Assembly: GCA_023460085.1 (NCBI GenBank)
Contig: JAEWRI010000023.1
Location: forward strand, 124,001 to 188,000
DNA from: Bacillota bacterium
GTDB lineage: Bacteria > Bacillota > Clostridia > Christensenellales > SZUA-584
Length of the DNA: 64,000 nucleotides
Direction of reading: 5' to 3'
In this document: positions 25,596-33,762 of the stretch, one piece after another
Position numbering within the stretch: position 1 is the stretch's first letter
How the letters are laid out: every line of letters begins with the position of its first letter
Made by a program: the position numbers and the translations under genes
The notes under the pieces: model-generated
Databases searched by the model: none
Seen by the model: only the letters and a program-made list of their open reading frames with translations
Told to the model about the DNA's origin: nothing

Positions 25596-25625
25596 ATTAT
25601 AAGCTTCGCATTAAGCGTGTGTCAA
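25596..25625 (-). promoter_or_regulatory. Consensus sigma-70 promoter for the structured RNA
   Basis: TTGACA (25620-25625) and TATAAT (25596-25601) both match consensus exactly, with an 18-base spacer. Transcription would start at about 25589, exactly where the closing stem begins. It is the best promoter in the window. Confidence 0.8.
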
Positions 25626-25654
25626 ACGCGCCAATTTTTGTGCGGCGGCCAAGG

Positions 25655-25837
25655 TTGATTTATTTGCCCCGCGTGTTATAATGATTTTGCCGAAAAGCGC
25701 GGCGCGTTTTTCGAGTTATTTTCCGGAGGTGGTATGCGTGGAACCTGACCCTTTGACTCGAATAACAATTTCCGGCGGCGTGCATACCTACCACCGAGAT
25801 TAAGGGTGCACACCGTCCATGAAAGGCGGTGATCATC
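25655..25837 (+). promoter_or_regulatory. Promoter and structured leader of corA
   Basis: TTGATT (25655-25660) and TATAAT (25677-25682) with a 16-base spacer give a leader of about 150 nt. It contains a strong hairpin, CGAAAAGCGCG with GCGCGTTTTTCG (about 25692-25715), and a second long-range pairing of GGTGGTATGC with GCATACCTACCACC. I do not see the M-box core sequences, so this would be a different kind of leader for a Mg2+ transporter. Confidence 0.5.
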
Positions 25838-26770
25838 ATGATTCTGTGCTACAAGACCGAAAGCGGTCTTTTGAGCGAACAGCAGGGCGCCTGCCCGGGC
25901 AGTTGGATACACCTCGTCAGCCCGGACAAAGAGGAACTGGAGCAGGTGGCCAACATGACGGGAGTCTTCCCGGAATACCTGCAGGCCGCGCTCGACGAAG
26001 AGGAAACCCCCCGTATCGACAAGGAAGACGAGCAGACGCTCATACTGGTCGACATTCCCGTGCTGGAACCCGAGGGAACGTCATTTGTTTACAACACCCT
26101 GCCGCTGGGCATCGTGATTACGGAAACCAACATCATCACGGTGTGTCTGGAGGAAACGACGATCGTCGAGGACTTTGCCAAAGGGCGCGTGCGCGGCTTC
26201 GACTGCGCCAAGAAAACGCGCTTCGTATATCAGCTGCTGTACAAAATCAGTTCGCGCTTTCTGCAATACCTGCGCCAGATAGATAAGGCCAAAACGCAGG
26301 TGGAGAGCGCGCTGCAAAAGTCGCTGAAGAACCGCGAGCTCATACAGATGCTGAAGCTGGAGAAGTCGCTCGTGTTCTTCTCCACGTCCCTCAAGGCCAA
26401 CGAAATCGTCATGGAGAAGATGCTCAAGACCAACGTCTTAAAGCGCTATCCGGACGACGAGGAGTTGCTGGAGGACGTCATCATCGAGAACAAGCAGGCC
26501 ATCGAGATGTGTACCATCTACCGCGACATACTCTCCGGCACGATGGACGCCTTCGCCTCGGTCATCTCGAACAACCTCAATATTGTGATGAAGTTTTTAA
26601 CCTCCGTCACGATCATACTTTCCATCCCCACGCTGTTCTTCAGCATGTGGGGCATGAACGTCGATGTGCCGTTCACCGGCATGCGCGGCGGTTTTTTGAT
26701 AGTGACGGGCATCGCCATCGTTTCCACCATCATCGTAACGGTGATACTATGGCGCAGAAAGATGCTGTAG
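25838..26770 (+). CDS. corA: CorA-type magnesium or divalent-cation transporter
   Basis: A 310-residue protein. The N-terminal two thirds are a soluble alpha/beta domain leading to a long helix (QLLYKISSRFLQYLRQIDKAKTQ). Two membrane segments lie at about 250-270 and 285-305, joined after the signature G-M-N (MWGMNVDVPF) of CorA selectivity loops. CorA forms pentamers for Mg2+, Co2+ or Ni2+. The ATG at 25838 is favoured by AAAGGCGG at 25822-25829; a GTG at 25829 is too close to it. The gene is followed nine bases later by the FmdB-like gene, as the head of a four-gene operon. Confidence 0.92.
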   Translation: MILCYKTESGLLSEQQGACPGSWIHLVSPDKEELEQVANMTGVFPEYLQAALDEEETPRIDKEDEQTLILVDIPVLEPEGTSFVYNTLPLGIVITETNIITVCLEETTIVEDFAKGRVRGFDCAKKTRFVYQLLYKISSRFLQYLRQIDKAKTQVESALQKSLKNRELIQMLKLEKSLVFFSTSLKANEIVMEKMLKTNVLKRYPDDEELLEDVIIENKQAIEMCTIYRDILSGTMDAFASVISNNLNIVMKFLTSVTIILSIPTLFFSMWGMNVDVPFTGMRGGFLIVTGIAIVSTIIVTVILWRRKML

Positions 26771-26779
26771 GAGGCAATC

Positions 26780-26989
26780 ATGCCATTGCTGAGATTTAAA
26801 TGCGAGGACTGCGGGCAGGTTTTTGAGGAACTGACGGCGGCGGGCAAAAAGGTCCCCTGCCCAGCCTGCAAATCCGAAAATACCGACCGTTACTATCAGG
26901 GCAAGTGCAGCTTCGGCAGCCAGAGCGGCAAGGGCGGCGGCGGATGCAGCGGCGGCTCGTGCTCCGGCTGCAGCGGATGCGGCCACTGA
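26780..26989 (+). CDS. FmdB-type zinc-ribbon protein with Cys/Gly-rich tail
   Basis: A 69-residue protein. The ribbon is C-x-x-C-G-x-V-F-E...P-C-P-x-C (CEDCGQVFEEL, VPCPACKSENT), the FmdB regulatory-protein pattern, with four cysteines for one zinc. After it comes FGSQSGKGGGGCSGGSCSGC and a final CGH, a cysteine-glycine tail common in clostridial members. FmdB-like proteins were first linked to formamidase regulation, but most have no proven role. It sits between corA and radC in the same operon. Confidence 0.85.
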   Translation: MPLLRFKCEDCGQVFEELTAAGKKVPCPACKSENTDRYYQGKCSFGSQSGKGGGGCSGGSCSGCSGCGH

Positions 26990-26991
26990 GT

Positions 26992-27786
26992 ATGCACGAA
27001 GGACACCGGCAGCGGCTGACGCAGCGCTACCTGACAGGCGGGCTCGAAGGCTTCGAGGAGCACGAAATTCTCGAGCTGCTGCTGTTCGGCGTGCTGCCTC
27101 GTGTGGACACCAACCCCATCGCGCACCGGCTGCTGGATTGCTTCGGCAGCCTCGCGGGCGTGCTGGAAGCCGCGCCGCAGGATTTGCAGCAGGTGGAGGG
27201 CGTAGGCCCCCGCGCCGCGGCGTACCTCTCGATGATGCCCGACATGCTGCGCGCGTATGAAAAGAGCCGCATCGGCGCGCGCCCGGCGGTGCGCTCCATC
27301 CGGGACGCGTGCGACTATTCCCGTACGCTGCTGTTCGGCAAGCCGTACGAGCAGCTCTACATGGTTTGGCTGGGTACCCAGGGCCGCGTGATTCACTGCG
27401 AGCGGCTCTCGGAGGGCGGAATATCCGAACTGCCCGTATACGTCGGCAAGGTGGCGGCGTCCGCGCTGCGGCACCACGCCGCGAAGGGCTTCATCGCGCA
27501 CAACCATCCGGGCGGCTCCCCCGCTCCCTCGCGCGCGGATGTGGAGACCACGCAGGCCATACTGCGCGCGCTCGCGACGCTGGGCATAGAACTCATCGAC
27601 CACATCATCGTGAGCGACGGTCAGACGTTCAGCTTTCAGGGAGACTCTCTGATGGACATGAAAAGCCTGCCCGCCCATGAAGCGTACGCCGCGGAATACA
27701 CAGGCGTACGGCAAACCGAAGCCGCGCTGCTTCAATCCGCGCGGCAGAAAAACCAACTCATCCGACGACAGGAGGAATCGCCATGA
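26992..27786 (+). CDS. radC: RadC family JAB-domain protein
   Basis: A 264-residue protein. The N-terminal half has an HhH-like region (LLDCFGSLAGVLEAAPQDLQ, VEGVGPRAAAYL), and the C-terminal half is the RadC JAB metalloprotease-like domain with HNHPGGSPAPSRAD holding the metal histidines and aspartate. Despite the name, a role in DNA repair is not established for RadC, and similar proteins are linked to recombination or mobile elements. The ATG at 26992 gives MHEGHRQRLTQRYL, the typical RadC opening. It overlaps the next gene by four bases (ATGA). Confidence 0.93.
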   Translation: MHEGHRQRLTQRYLTGGLEGFEEHEILELLLFGVLPRVDTNPIAHRLLDCFGSLAGVLEAAPQDLQQVEGVGPRAAAYLSMMPDMLRAYEKSRIGARPAVRSIRDACDYSRTLLFGKPYEQLYMVWLGTQGRVIHCERLSEGGISELPVYVGKVAASALRHHAAKGFIAHNHPGGSPAPSRADVETTQAILRALATLGIELIDHIIVSDGQTFSFQGDSLMDMKSLPAHEAYAAEYTGVRQTEAALLQSARQKNQLIRRQEESP

Positions 27787-28241
27787 CGATCACGTTTAAA
27801 CCCGTCGATGCTCCCAGCGAGGACATCATCTCCGGCGTACTCGACATCGAGCAGGAGGCCTTTGGCGACGGCGCGCTGTCCGAATACGTCATCGTGCCGC
27901 TGATGCACCACGGCAAGGTATACATCGCGACGGACGAGGAAGGCGATACGGTCGCCAGCGCGTATTTTATGCGCGACATGGCCGACATCGGCCTTGGGTA
28001 CCTGATGAGCGTCGCGGTGCTGCCCGAGCTGCGCGGACACGACGTGGGCACCGCGCTTTTAAGCTTCGCGTTCTCGCACCTCAAACGCTTTGGAATCACG
28101 CGCGTACAGCTGACCGTCGACCCGGCCAACTTTGCCGCGCTGGCCGCCTACCGGGAAAAGCTGGGCTTTACGGTGGTGGAGAGCCAGCAGGACGAGGACA
28201 GCTCCGGCGAGGAGCGGCTGGTGATGGAGAAGACGCTTTAG
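27783..28241 (+). CDS. GNAT family N-acetyltransferase
   Basis: A 152-residue GNAT protein. The acetyl-CoA loop is seen as VAVLPELRGHDVGTALLSFA (R/Q-x-x-G-x-G/A pattern), followed by the motif B helix NFAALAAYREKLGFTVVE. It resembles RimI- or YhbS-type enzymes but nothing identifies the acceptor. The start overlaps the radC stop (ATGA), and an AGGAGGAAT site lies inside the end of radC. It ends the corA-FmdB-radC operon and is followed by a hairpin terminator. Confidence 0.85.
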   Translation: MTITFKPVDAPSEDIISGVLDIEQEAFGDGALSEYVIVPLMHHGKVYIATDEEGDTVASAYFMRDMADIGLGYLMSVAVLPELRGHDVGTALLSFAFSHLKRFGITRVQLTVDPANFAALAAYREKLGFTVVESQQDEDSSGEERLVMEKTL

Positions 28242-28261
28242 CCTTTTTACAAAATGGCTAC

Positions 28262-28295
28262 TCCCTGTTCAAACATTGTTCACAGGGATCTTTTA
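28262..28295 (+). terminator. Rho-independent terminator after the GNAT gene
   Basis: TCCCTGT (28262-28268) pairs with ACAGGGA (28282-28288), then TCTTTTAC. A second hairpin, AAGCGA with TCGCTT followed by TTTT, lies near 28342-28372, and TATAAT at about 28382-28387 probably starts the next operon. Confidence 0.65.
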
Positions 28296-28412
28296 CAATA
28301 GAACATGGTTAGGGGCAACGGACAGTAATATATTTCAGAGAAAAGCGATGATGTGAATCGTCGCTTTTTTCTTTGTCTTCTGATATAATGGGGCGGATTA
28401 CAGGGGGAGAAT

Positions 28413-28670
28413 ATGAGGCTGGACAAGTTTTTAAAGGTATCGCGGATCATCAAGCGGCGCACCGTGGCGGGCGAAGCGTGCGACAAGCAGCGCGTTTCCG
28501 TGAACGGCAACGTCGCCAAGGCCGGCAAGGACATCAAAGTGGGCGACGTCATCGAAATCCGGTTCGGCGCTTCCACGCTGAAGGCGCGCATACTCAAGGT
28601 GAGCGAAACCGCGCGCAAGGAAGAAGCCGACAGCATGTACGAAATCCTCGGAGAGACGCACAATGGCTGA
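28413..28670 (+). CDS. rqcP: RqcP-type S4 RNA-binding protein
   Basis: An 85-residue S4-domain protein: MRLDKFLKVSRIIKRRTVA, then GRVSVNG-like KQRVSVNGNVAKAG and KVGDVIEIRFG. This matches RqcP (YabO) of Bacillota, which works with RqcH in adding alanine tails to stalled nascent chains on 50S subunits. HslR-type S4 proteins are similar but longer and usually more basic. It overlaps the ispDF gene by eight bases, so the two are co-translated. GGGGGAGA upstream sets the ATG. Confidence 0.88.
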   Translation: MRLDKFLKVSRIIKRRTVAGEACDKQRVSVNGNVAKAGKDIKVGDVIEIRFGASTLKARILKVSETARKEEADSMYEILGETHNG

Positions 28671-29799
28671 CACGGTGGGCATACTGCTCGCCGCCGGGTC
28701 TTCCGCGCGCATGGGCGAGGACAAGCTGTTCATCAATATCGGCGGGCGCACCGCGCTGGAGCGCTCTATGGAGGCCATGCGCGGCAGCGGCTGCTTTACG
28801 CGCATGGTGATAGTCCACCGCCCGCAGGACAAGGACAAGGTGGAGGAAACCGCAAGGCGCATCCTGGGCGGGGGCTGCACGTTCGTGCCGGGCGGCGCGG
28901 AGCGGCAGCATTCCGTAGCGAATGCGCTGGCCCAAGCGGACGGCGCGGAGGTCGTGGTGGTGCACGACGCGGCGCGCTGCTTCGCTTCTCCGCAGCTGTT
29001 CCGTGACTGCGCGGAAGCCGCGCGGCTGCATGGCGCGGCGGCTGCGGGCACGCGCACACACGACACCATCAAGACAGTGGACGGCACTGTCATCACCGAT
29101 ACGCTGGACAGAGGCCGCATTGCCGCCATACAGACGCCGCAGGCGGCAAGGCTGGAGCTTCTGCGGGCGGCGCACCAAAAGGCGGCGAAAGAGGGCTTCC
29201 TCGGCACCGACGAGAGCGTGCTGCTGGAACGCATGGGCGTCGCCGTTCGCTTCGTGGAAGCGGGCGCGGACAACATCAAGCTCACCACGCCGGAGGACGT
29301 GCTTCGGGCGCGGCTGATGGCGGGTGCGCGGCAGCGCTGCGGCACCGGCTACGACGCGCATCGGCTCGCGCCGGGGCTGCCGCTGTTTCTCGGCGGCGTA
29401 AAGGTGCCGCACACGCACGGCCTCTCGGGCCACAGCGACGCGGACGTGCTGGTGCACGCGATCATCGACGCGCTGCTGGGCGCGGCCTGCGCGGGAGACA
29501 TCGGCCACCATTTCCCGCCCATCGCGGAATACAGCGGCATCAGCAGCATCCGGCTGCTGGAGCGCACGCGCGATATCATTGCGCAGCGGGGGTATTCCGT
29601 TGTCAACGTGGACGGTACGGTAATCATGCAAAAGCCCCGCCTCGCGCCGTATGTGCCGCAGATGCGCCAGCAAATCGCGCAGGCGCTGCAAATGGACGCG
29701 GAGGCCGTCAGCGTAAAGGCCACCACGACGGAAGGGCTGGGCTTCGAGGGCATGCAGCAGGGCGTTTCCGCGATGGCCGTGGCAACGCTGATTGGCTGA
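28663..29799 (+). CDS. ispDF: Bifunctional IspD/IspF enzyme
   Basis: A 378-residue fusion. Residues 1 to about 222 are the cytidylyltransferase IspD (GILLAAGSSARMGEDKLFI, VVVHDAARCF, AIQTPQAARLELL). Residues about 225-378 are the cyclodiphosphate synthase IspF (GTGYDAHRL, LSGHSDADVLVHAIIDALLG, SVKATTTEGLGF), with the zinc-binding D-x-H and H of the IspF trimer. The two steps flank the IspE step of the isoprenoid pathway. Fusions of this kind are known in alpha- and epsilonproteobacteria and some clostridia. It overlaps rqcP by eight bases. Confidence 0.96.
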   Translation: MADTVGILLAAGSSARMGEDKLFINIGGRTALERSMEAMRGSGCFTRMVIVHRPQDKDKVEETARRILGGGCTFVPGGAERQHSVANALAQADGAEVVVVHDAARCFASPQLFRDCAEAARLHGAAAAGTRTHDTIKTVDGTVITDTLDRGRIAAIQTPQAARLELLRAAHQKAAKEGFLGTDESVLLERMGVAVRFVEAGADNIKLTTPEDVLRARLMAGARQRCGTGYDAHRLAPGLPLFLGGVKVPHTHGLSGHSDADVLVHAIIDALLGAACAGDIGHHFPPIAEYSGISSIRLLERTRDIIAQRGYSVVNVDGTVIMQKPRLAPYVPQMRQQIAQALQMDAEAVSVKATTTEGLGFEGMQQGVSAMAVATLIG

Positions 29800-29865
29800 A
29801 ACGCTTGATTTTTCCGCCATTCTATATAATAATGTTCGGAGTTAAACCGCCAAGGAGCAACGCAG

Positions 29866-32286
29866 ATGGATTTTTTGCAGGTTGAGAAGAAGTGGAATCA
29901 GAAATGGGAAGATACGAAGCTCTACAGCTTCAACCGCGCGCGCGCCGATAAGAAGCACTACGTGCTGGAAATGTTCTCGTACCCGTCGGGTGCGAAGCTG
30001 CACCTCGGGCACTGGTACAACTACGGCCTGACCGACAGCTACGCGCGCTATATGCGCATGAAGGGCTATGAGATATTCCAGCCCATGGGCTTCGACGCGT
30101 TCGGCCTGCCCGCGGAAAACTACGCCATCAAGACGGGCATCCACCCGGAGGACTCCACGCTCAAAAACATCGACACCATGGAGAAGCAATTGAAGGCCAT
30201 GGGCGCGATGTTCGACTGGGACTACGAAATCAAAACCTGTATGCCCGATTATTACCGCTGGACGCAGTGGTGCTTTTTGCAGCTGTACAAAAAAGGCCTC
30301 GCCTACCGCAAGGCCGCGCCCGTCAACTGGTGCGAGGGCTGCAACACCGTGCTCGCCAACGAGCAGGTGGTGGACGGCGGCTGCGAGCGCTGCGGCACCC
30401 CCGTGAAGCGCAAGCATTTAACCCAGTGGTTCTTCAAGATTACCGACTACGCGGAGCGGCTGCTTTCCGGCCTCGATAAGATAGACTGGCCCGAGAAGAC
30501 CAAGATGATGCAGCGCAACTGGATCGGCAAATCCACCGGCGGTCAGATTACATTCAGGCTGGAGACAGGCGACGCCATCACGGTGTTCACCACGCGCGCC
30601 GACACGCTGTACGGCTGCACCTACGCCGTACTCGCGCCGGAGCACCCGCTGACCAAAAAGGTAACCACGCCGCACCAGATGAAAGCAGTGGAGGAATACA
30701 TCGATTATGCCGCAAAAGCCAGCGAAATCGACCGGCTCTCCACCACGCGCGAGAAAACCGGCGTATTTACCGGCGCGTATGCGCTGAACCCCATCAACGG
30801 GCGGCGCATCCCCATCTACGTGGCGGACTATGTGCTGGCCACCTACGGCACGGGCGCGGTGATGGCCGTGCCTGCGCACGACGAGCGCGACTTCGAGTTT
30901 GCCCAAAAGTACGACCTGCCCATCGAGCGCGTCATCGAGGGCCGCGAGGGCGAGGACGACACCCTGCCCTTCACGAGCTACAACGGCGTGCTGGTGAACA
31001 GCGAGCAATTCGACGGCCTCTCCGTGGAGGAGGGCAAGAAAGCCATCATCGAAAAGCTGAAAGCCGACGAGGCGGGCGATTTCTGCGTGAACTACCGCCT
31101 GCGCGACTGGCTGATTTCGCGCCAGCGCTACTGGGGCGCGCCCATCCCGGTGGTCTACTGCGACCAATGCGGCGAAGTGCCCGTGCCGGAGAGCGATCTG
31201 CCGGTGCGCCTGCCCTACGACGTGGACTTCACGCCCGACGGCACGTCCCCGCTGCTGAAATCCGAGAGCTTCATAAACGCCACCTGCCCGAAGTGCGGCG
31301 GACCGGCGAAGCGCGACGCCGACACCATGGACACGTTTGTGTGTTCGTCGTGGTACTTCCTGCGCTATCCCGACGCCCATAACGACAAGGCCGCTTTTGA
31401 TACCGAATGGATTAACCAAATGCTGCCCGTGGACAAGTATGTGGGCGGCGCGGAGCACGCCTGCATGCACCTGCTGTACGCGCGCTTCTTCACCATGGCG
31501 CTGCACGACATGGGCTACGTGGACTTCGACGAACCGTTTTCCTCGCTGGTGCATCAGGGCGTCATACTGGGGCCGGACGGGCAGCGCATGAGCAAGTCCC
31601 ACGGCAACGTCATCTCGCCCGACGAATACATCCAGCAGTACGGCAGCGACGTATTCCGCACATACCTCGCATTCGGCTTCTCGTATATGGAGGGTGGGCC
31701 GTGGAACGCCGACGGCATCCGCTCCGTCAACAAGTTTCTGGAGCGGCTGGAACGCATCGTCACACGCCTGCTGGAGGTGACGGGCGAGAGCGAGGAAGGC
31801 AAGAAGGAGATTCGCTACGCGGAGAACTACGCCATACAGCGCGTTTCGGCTGATATCGAAAACTTCTCGTTCAATACCGCCATTGCACGCATGATGGAGC
31901 TGGTCAACGCGCTGGCGAAATACCTTGACGCCGCGCCGGATAAAGAAACGTCCATCAGCATAGCCAAAACATTGATCCGCCTCATCGCACCGTTTGCGCC
32001 GCACATCGCGGAGGAGCTTTGGGCGCAGGCAGGCGAGGAATACAGCGTGTTCAACGCTTCCTTCCCGGAATGCGACGAGCGCGCGCTTGTGCTGGACACC
32101 GTGGAGATGGTGCTGCAGGTCAATGGCAAGGTGCGCGGGCGCTTCAACGTATCCGCCGACGCCACCAAAGAGGACATCGAAAAGCAGGTGTTCGCCACGG
32201 AGAGCCTCGTGGCGCTGCTGGAGGGCAAGCCCGTGCGCAAGGTCATCATCGTGCCGGGCCGCATCGCCAACATCGTGGTGGGCTGA
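29866..32286 (+). CDS. leuS: Leucyl-tRNA synthetase
   Basis: An 806-residue class I synthetase. The HIGH motif appears as HLGHW in YPSGAKLHLGHWYNYG. The zinc or connective region has C-E-G-C...C-E-R-C, the editing domain has TYGTGAVMAVPAHDERD, and the second signature is RMSKSHGNVI. The C-terminal domain is complete (VNGKVRGRF). The length is usual for bacterial LeuRS. Only about 66 bases separate it from ispDF, so no T-box leader fits. A TATAAT-like box at 29825-29830 suggests its own promoter. Confidence 0.97.
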   Translation: MDFLQVEKKWNQKWEDTKLYSFNRARADKKHYVLEMFSYPSGAKLHLGHWYNYGLTDSYARYMRMKGYEIFQPMGFDAFGLPAENYAIKTGIHPEDSTLKNIDTMEKQLKAMGAMFDWDYEIKTCMPDYYRWTQWCFLQLYKKGLAYRKAAPVNWCEGCNTVLANEQVVDGGCERCGTPVKRKHLTQWFFKITDYAERLLSGLDKIDWPEKTKMMQRNWIGKSTGGQITFRLETGDAITVFTTRADTLYGCTYAVLAPEHPLTKKVTTPHQMKAVEEYIDYAAKASEIDRLSTTREKTGVFTGAYALNPINGRRIPIYVADYVLATYGTGAVMAVPAHDERDFEFAQKYDLPIERVIEGREGEDDTLPFTSYNGVLVNSEQFDGLSVEEGKKAIIEKLKADEAGDFCVNYRLRDWLISRQRYWGAPIPVVYCDQCGEVPVPESDLPVRLPYDVDFTPDGTSPLLKSESFINATCPKCGGPAKRDADTMDTFVCSSWYFLRYPDAHNDKAAFDTEWINQMLPVDKYVGGAEHACMHLLYARFFTMALHDMGYVDFDEPFSSLVHQGVILGPDGQRMSKSHGNVISPDEYIQQYGSDVFRTYLAFGFSYMEGGPWNADGIRSVNKFLERLERIVTRLLEVTGESEEGKKEIRYAENYAIQRVSADIENFSFNTAIARMMELVNALAKYLDAAPDKETSISIAKTLIRLIAPFAPHIAEELWAQAGEEYSVFNASFPECDERALVLDTVEMVLQVNGKVRGRFNVSADATKEDIEKQVFATESLVALLEGKPVRKVIIVPGRIANIVVG

Positions 32287-32324
32287 CGGGAGACCCATGG
32301 CAGGCGGGGGCCGTTAAAATCCCG

Positions 32325-32370
32325 CCGGACAGTTCGAAACCATCCTGTCCTAAAATAAAACTACGGAAGG
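32325..32370 (+). promoter_or_regulatory. preQ1-I-like riboswitch upstream of queT
   Basis: GGACAG (32327-32332) pairs with CTGTCC (32345-32350) around a 12-base loop starting TTC and ending in C. The A-rich tail TAAAATAAAACTACGG then follows, which is the layout of the preQ1 class I aptamer. The gene downstream is a QueT-type transporter, the usual target. GC-rich hairpins between 32371 and 32405 could form the expression platform. Confidence 0.6.
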
Positions 32371-32423
32371 CCGGGCGAGAAACCCGGGCGGAGGCCGGCA
32401 CCGGTTCCGCGGAAATTGAATCC

Positions 32424-32924
32424 ATGAAAAGAAAATTGCTTACGCCGCGCTTCATGGCGGAAGCCGGCATCATCGCCGCGCTGTACTTTGCGCTGACGAT
32501 GGCCAGCATTCCCTTAAGCTACATGACGCCGCAGGTGCGCATCTCCGAAGCGCTGTGCGTGCTGCCCTACTTCACACCCGCCGCCATACCGGGGCTGTTC
32601 ATCGGTTGCCTGCTCGCGAACCTCGCCGGAAGTCCTTTGGGCCCGTACGACATCCTGTTCGGCTCATTGGCTTCGCTGGCCGCCGCGTTTGCCGCGCGCT
32701 ATATCCGCCCCAAGTGGCTCGTGCCGCTGCCCGCCGTGGCCATCAACGCGTTTGTGGTCGCCGCGATACTGCAGTACTATCTGCCCCTTCTCGGGGAGAC
32801 CGTGTTCTATTGGGAATCCGTGCTGTGGGTCGCCGCGGGGCAGGCCATCGCGTGCTTCGGGCTGGGGCTGCCGCTGCTGCTGGCGCTGGATAAGCACAAG
32901 GGCAGGCTGTTTCCCGCAAGGTAG
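32424..32924 (+). CDS. queT: QueT family queuosine-precursor transporter (ECF S component)
   Basis: A 166-residue membrane protein with five to six hydrophobic segments. The opening AGIIAALYFALTMASIPLSY, the block VRISEALCVLPYFTPAAIPGLFIGCLLANL and DILFGSLASLAA match QueT, the substrate-binding component of an energy-coupling factor transporter for preQ0, preQ1 or queuine. The ATPase and T components must be elsewhere. The ATG at 32424 gives MKRKLLTPRFMAEAG. The preQ1-like leader and the QueG-like gene at 13 kb suit salvage of queuosine precursors. Confidence 0.87.
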   Translation: MKRKLLTPRFMAEAGIIAALYFALTMASIPLSYMTPQVRISEALCVLPYFTPAAIPGLFIGCLLANLAGSPLGPYDILFGSLASLAAAFAARYIRPKWLVPLPAVAINAFVVAAILQYYLPLLGETVFYWESVLWVAAGQAIACFGLGLPLLLALDKHKGRLFPAR

Positions 32925-33063
32925 ACGCCTGCGGCTTTTCACCTGACCGCGAAACATTTCGATGCCTTTTTCGGTTTATCGGCTTCCCTAACGAAACGCC
33001 TTTTGGTATGCTTTATCCAAGGCGTGTATTGGCGTATGTAAAATCTCACGCCGGAAAGACTGT

Positions 33064-33762
33064 ATGATGACTTCTTCCAACGATAAAAACACCCCGTTGA
33101 CGGGAGAACCCGAAATCAATACAAGGACGGACAGCGAAGCGAAAATGCAGGATACGGAAGAAAACAAGGTAGTCTCCCCTACTCCCGGCGTGAAACCCGG
33201 ACCGGATTTCAAAACCCTGTGGCATCTGTTTGTCATCTTCTTCAAGGCAGGCACGTTCACGTTCGCCGGCGGGCTGGCCATGCTGCCGGTCATCCAGAAG
33301 GATGTGGTGGAAAAATATAAGCTGATGCCGGAGGACGAGTTTCTGGAGTCCGCGACGCTCTCGCAGACGCTGCCCGGCGTCATCGCGCTCAACTGCGCAG
33401 CGTTCGTGGGGCGGCGCGCGGCGGGCTTCTGGGGCATGCTCGTCGCGGGCTTCGGCGCGACGTTCTCCGCATTCGTGCTGATGCTCGCCGCCACCATACT
33501 GCTGCAGCTGGTGCCGCAGGAGGGCGCTGTCGCGGGGGCTTTTCGCGGCATCCGCGCCGCTTCTTCCGCGCTGATACTCTCCGCCGCCGTGTCGCTGGGC
33601 AAGTACAACCTGAAAACCGCGTTCGCTATCGTCGTGATGCTGGCGGCATTTGCGCTGGTGCTCTTCGCGGGCGTCAGCGCGCCCATCGTCATACTCGCAG
33701 CGGGGGCCGCGGGCTGCGGGTTTCAGTGGCTGAAAAGCCGCGGGAAGAAGGTGTCGTCATGA
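33064..33762 (+). CDS. Chromate transporter family protein, first half
   Basis: A 232-residue protein: an acidic, polar N-terminal extension of about 45 residues that is unusual for the family, then a single ChrA domain. Family marks are FFKAGTFTFAGGLAMLPVIQ, the E-F-L-E-S-A-T-L-S-Q-T-L-P-G-V-I-A-L-N segment and GFGATFSAFVLML. Short ChrA proteins work in pairs with opposite topology, and the second partner follows with an ATGA overlap. Whether the pair exports chromate or another anion is not shown by sequence. Confidence 0.85.
   Translation: MMTSSNDKNTPLTGEPEINTRTDSEAKMQDTEENKVVSPTPGVKPGPDFKTLWHLFVIFFKAGTFTFAGGLAMLPVIQKDVVEKYKLMPEDEFLESATLSQTLPGVIALNCAAFVGRRAAGFWGMLVAGFGATFSAFVLMLAATILLQLVPQEGAVAGAFRGIRAASSALILSAAVSLGKYNLKTAFAIVVMLAAFALVLFAGVSAPIVILAAGAAGCGFQWLKSRGKKVSS

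Noticed and set aside
25340..25597. 85-residue leftward frame over the structured RNA
   Set aside because: It begins next to the promoter -10 box with no ribosome site and coincides with the RNA closed by the GGCGGCGG stem.
25683..25837. M-box magnesium riboswitch before corA
   Set aside because: The leader is structured, but the conserved M-box core sequences are not visible.
29800..29865. T-box leader of leuS
   Set aside because: Only 66 bases separate ispDF from leuS, too short for a T-box, and no specifier or T-box sequence is seen.
30418..32298. 626-residue leftward frame opposite leuS
   Set aside because: It is fully antisense to a complete leucyl-tRNA synthetase and has no motif.
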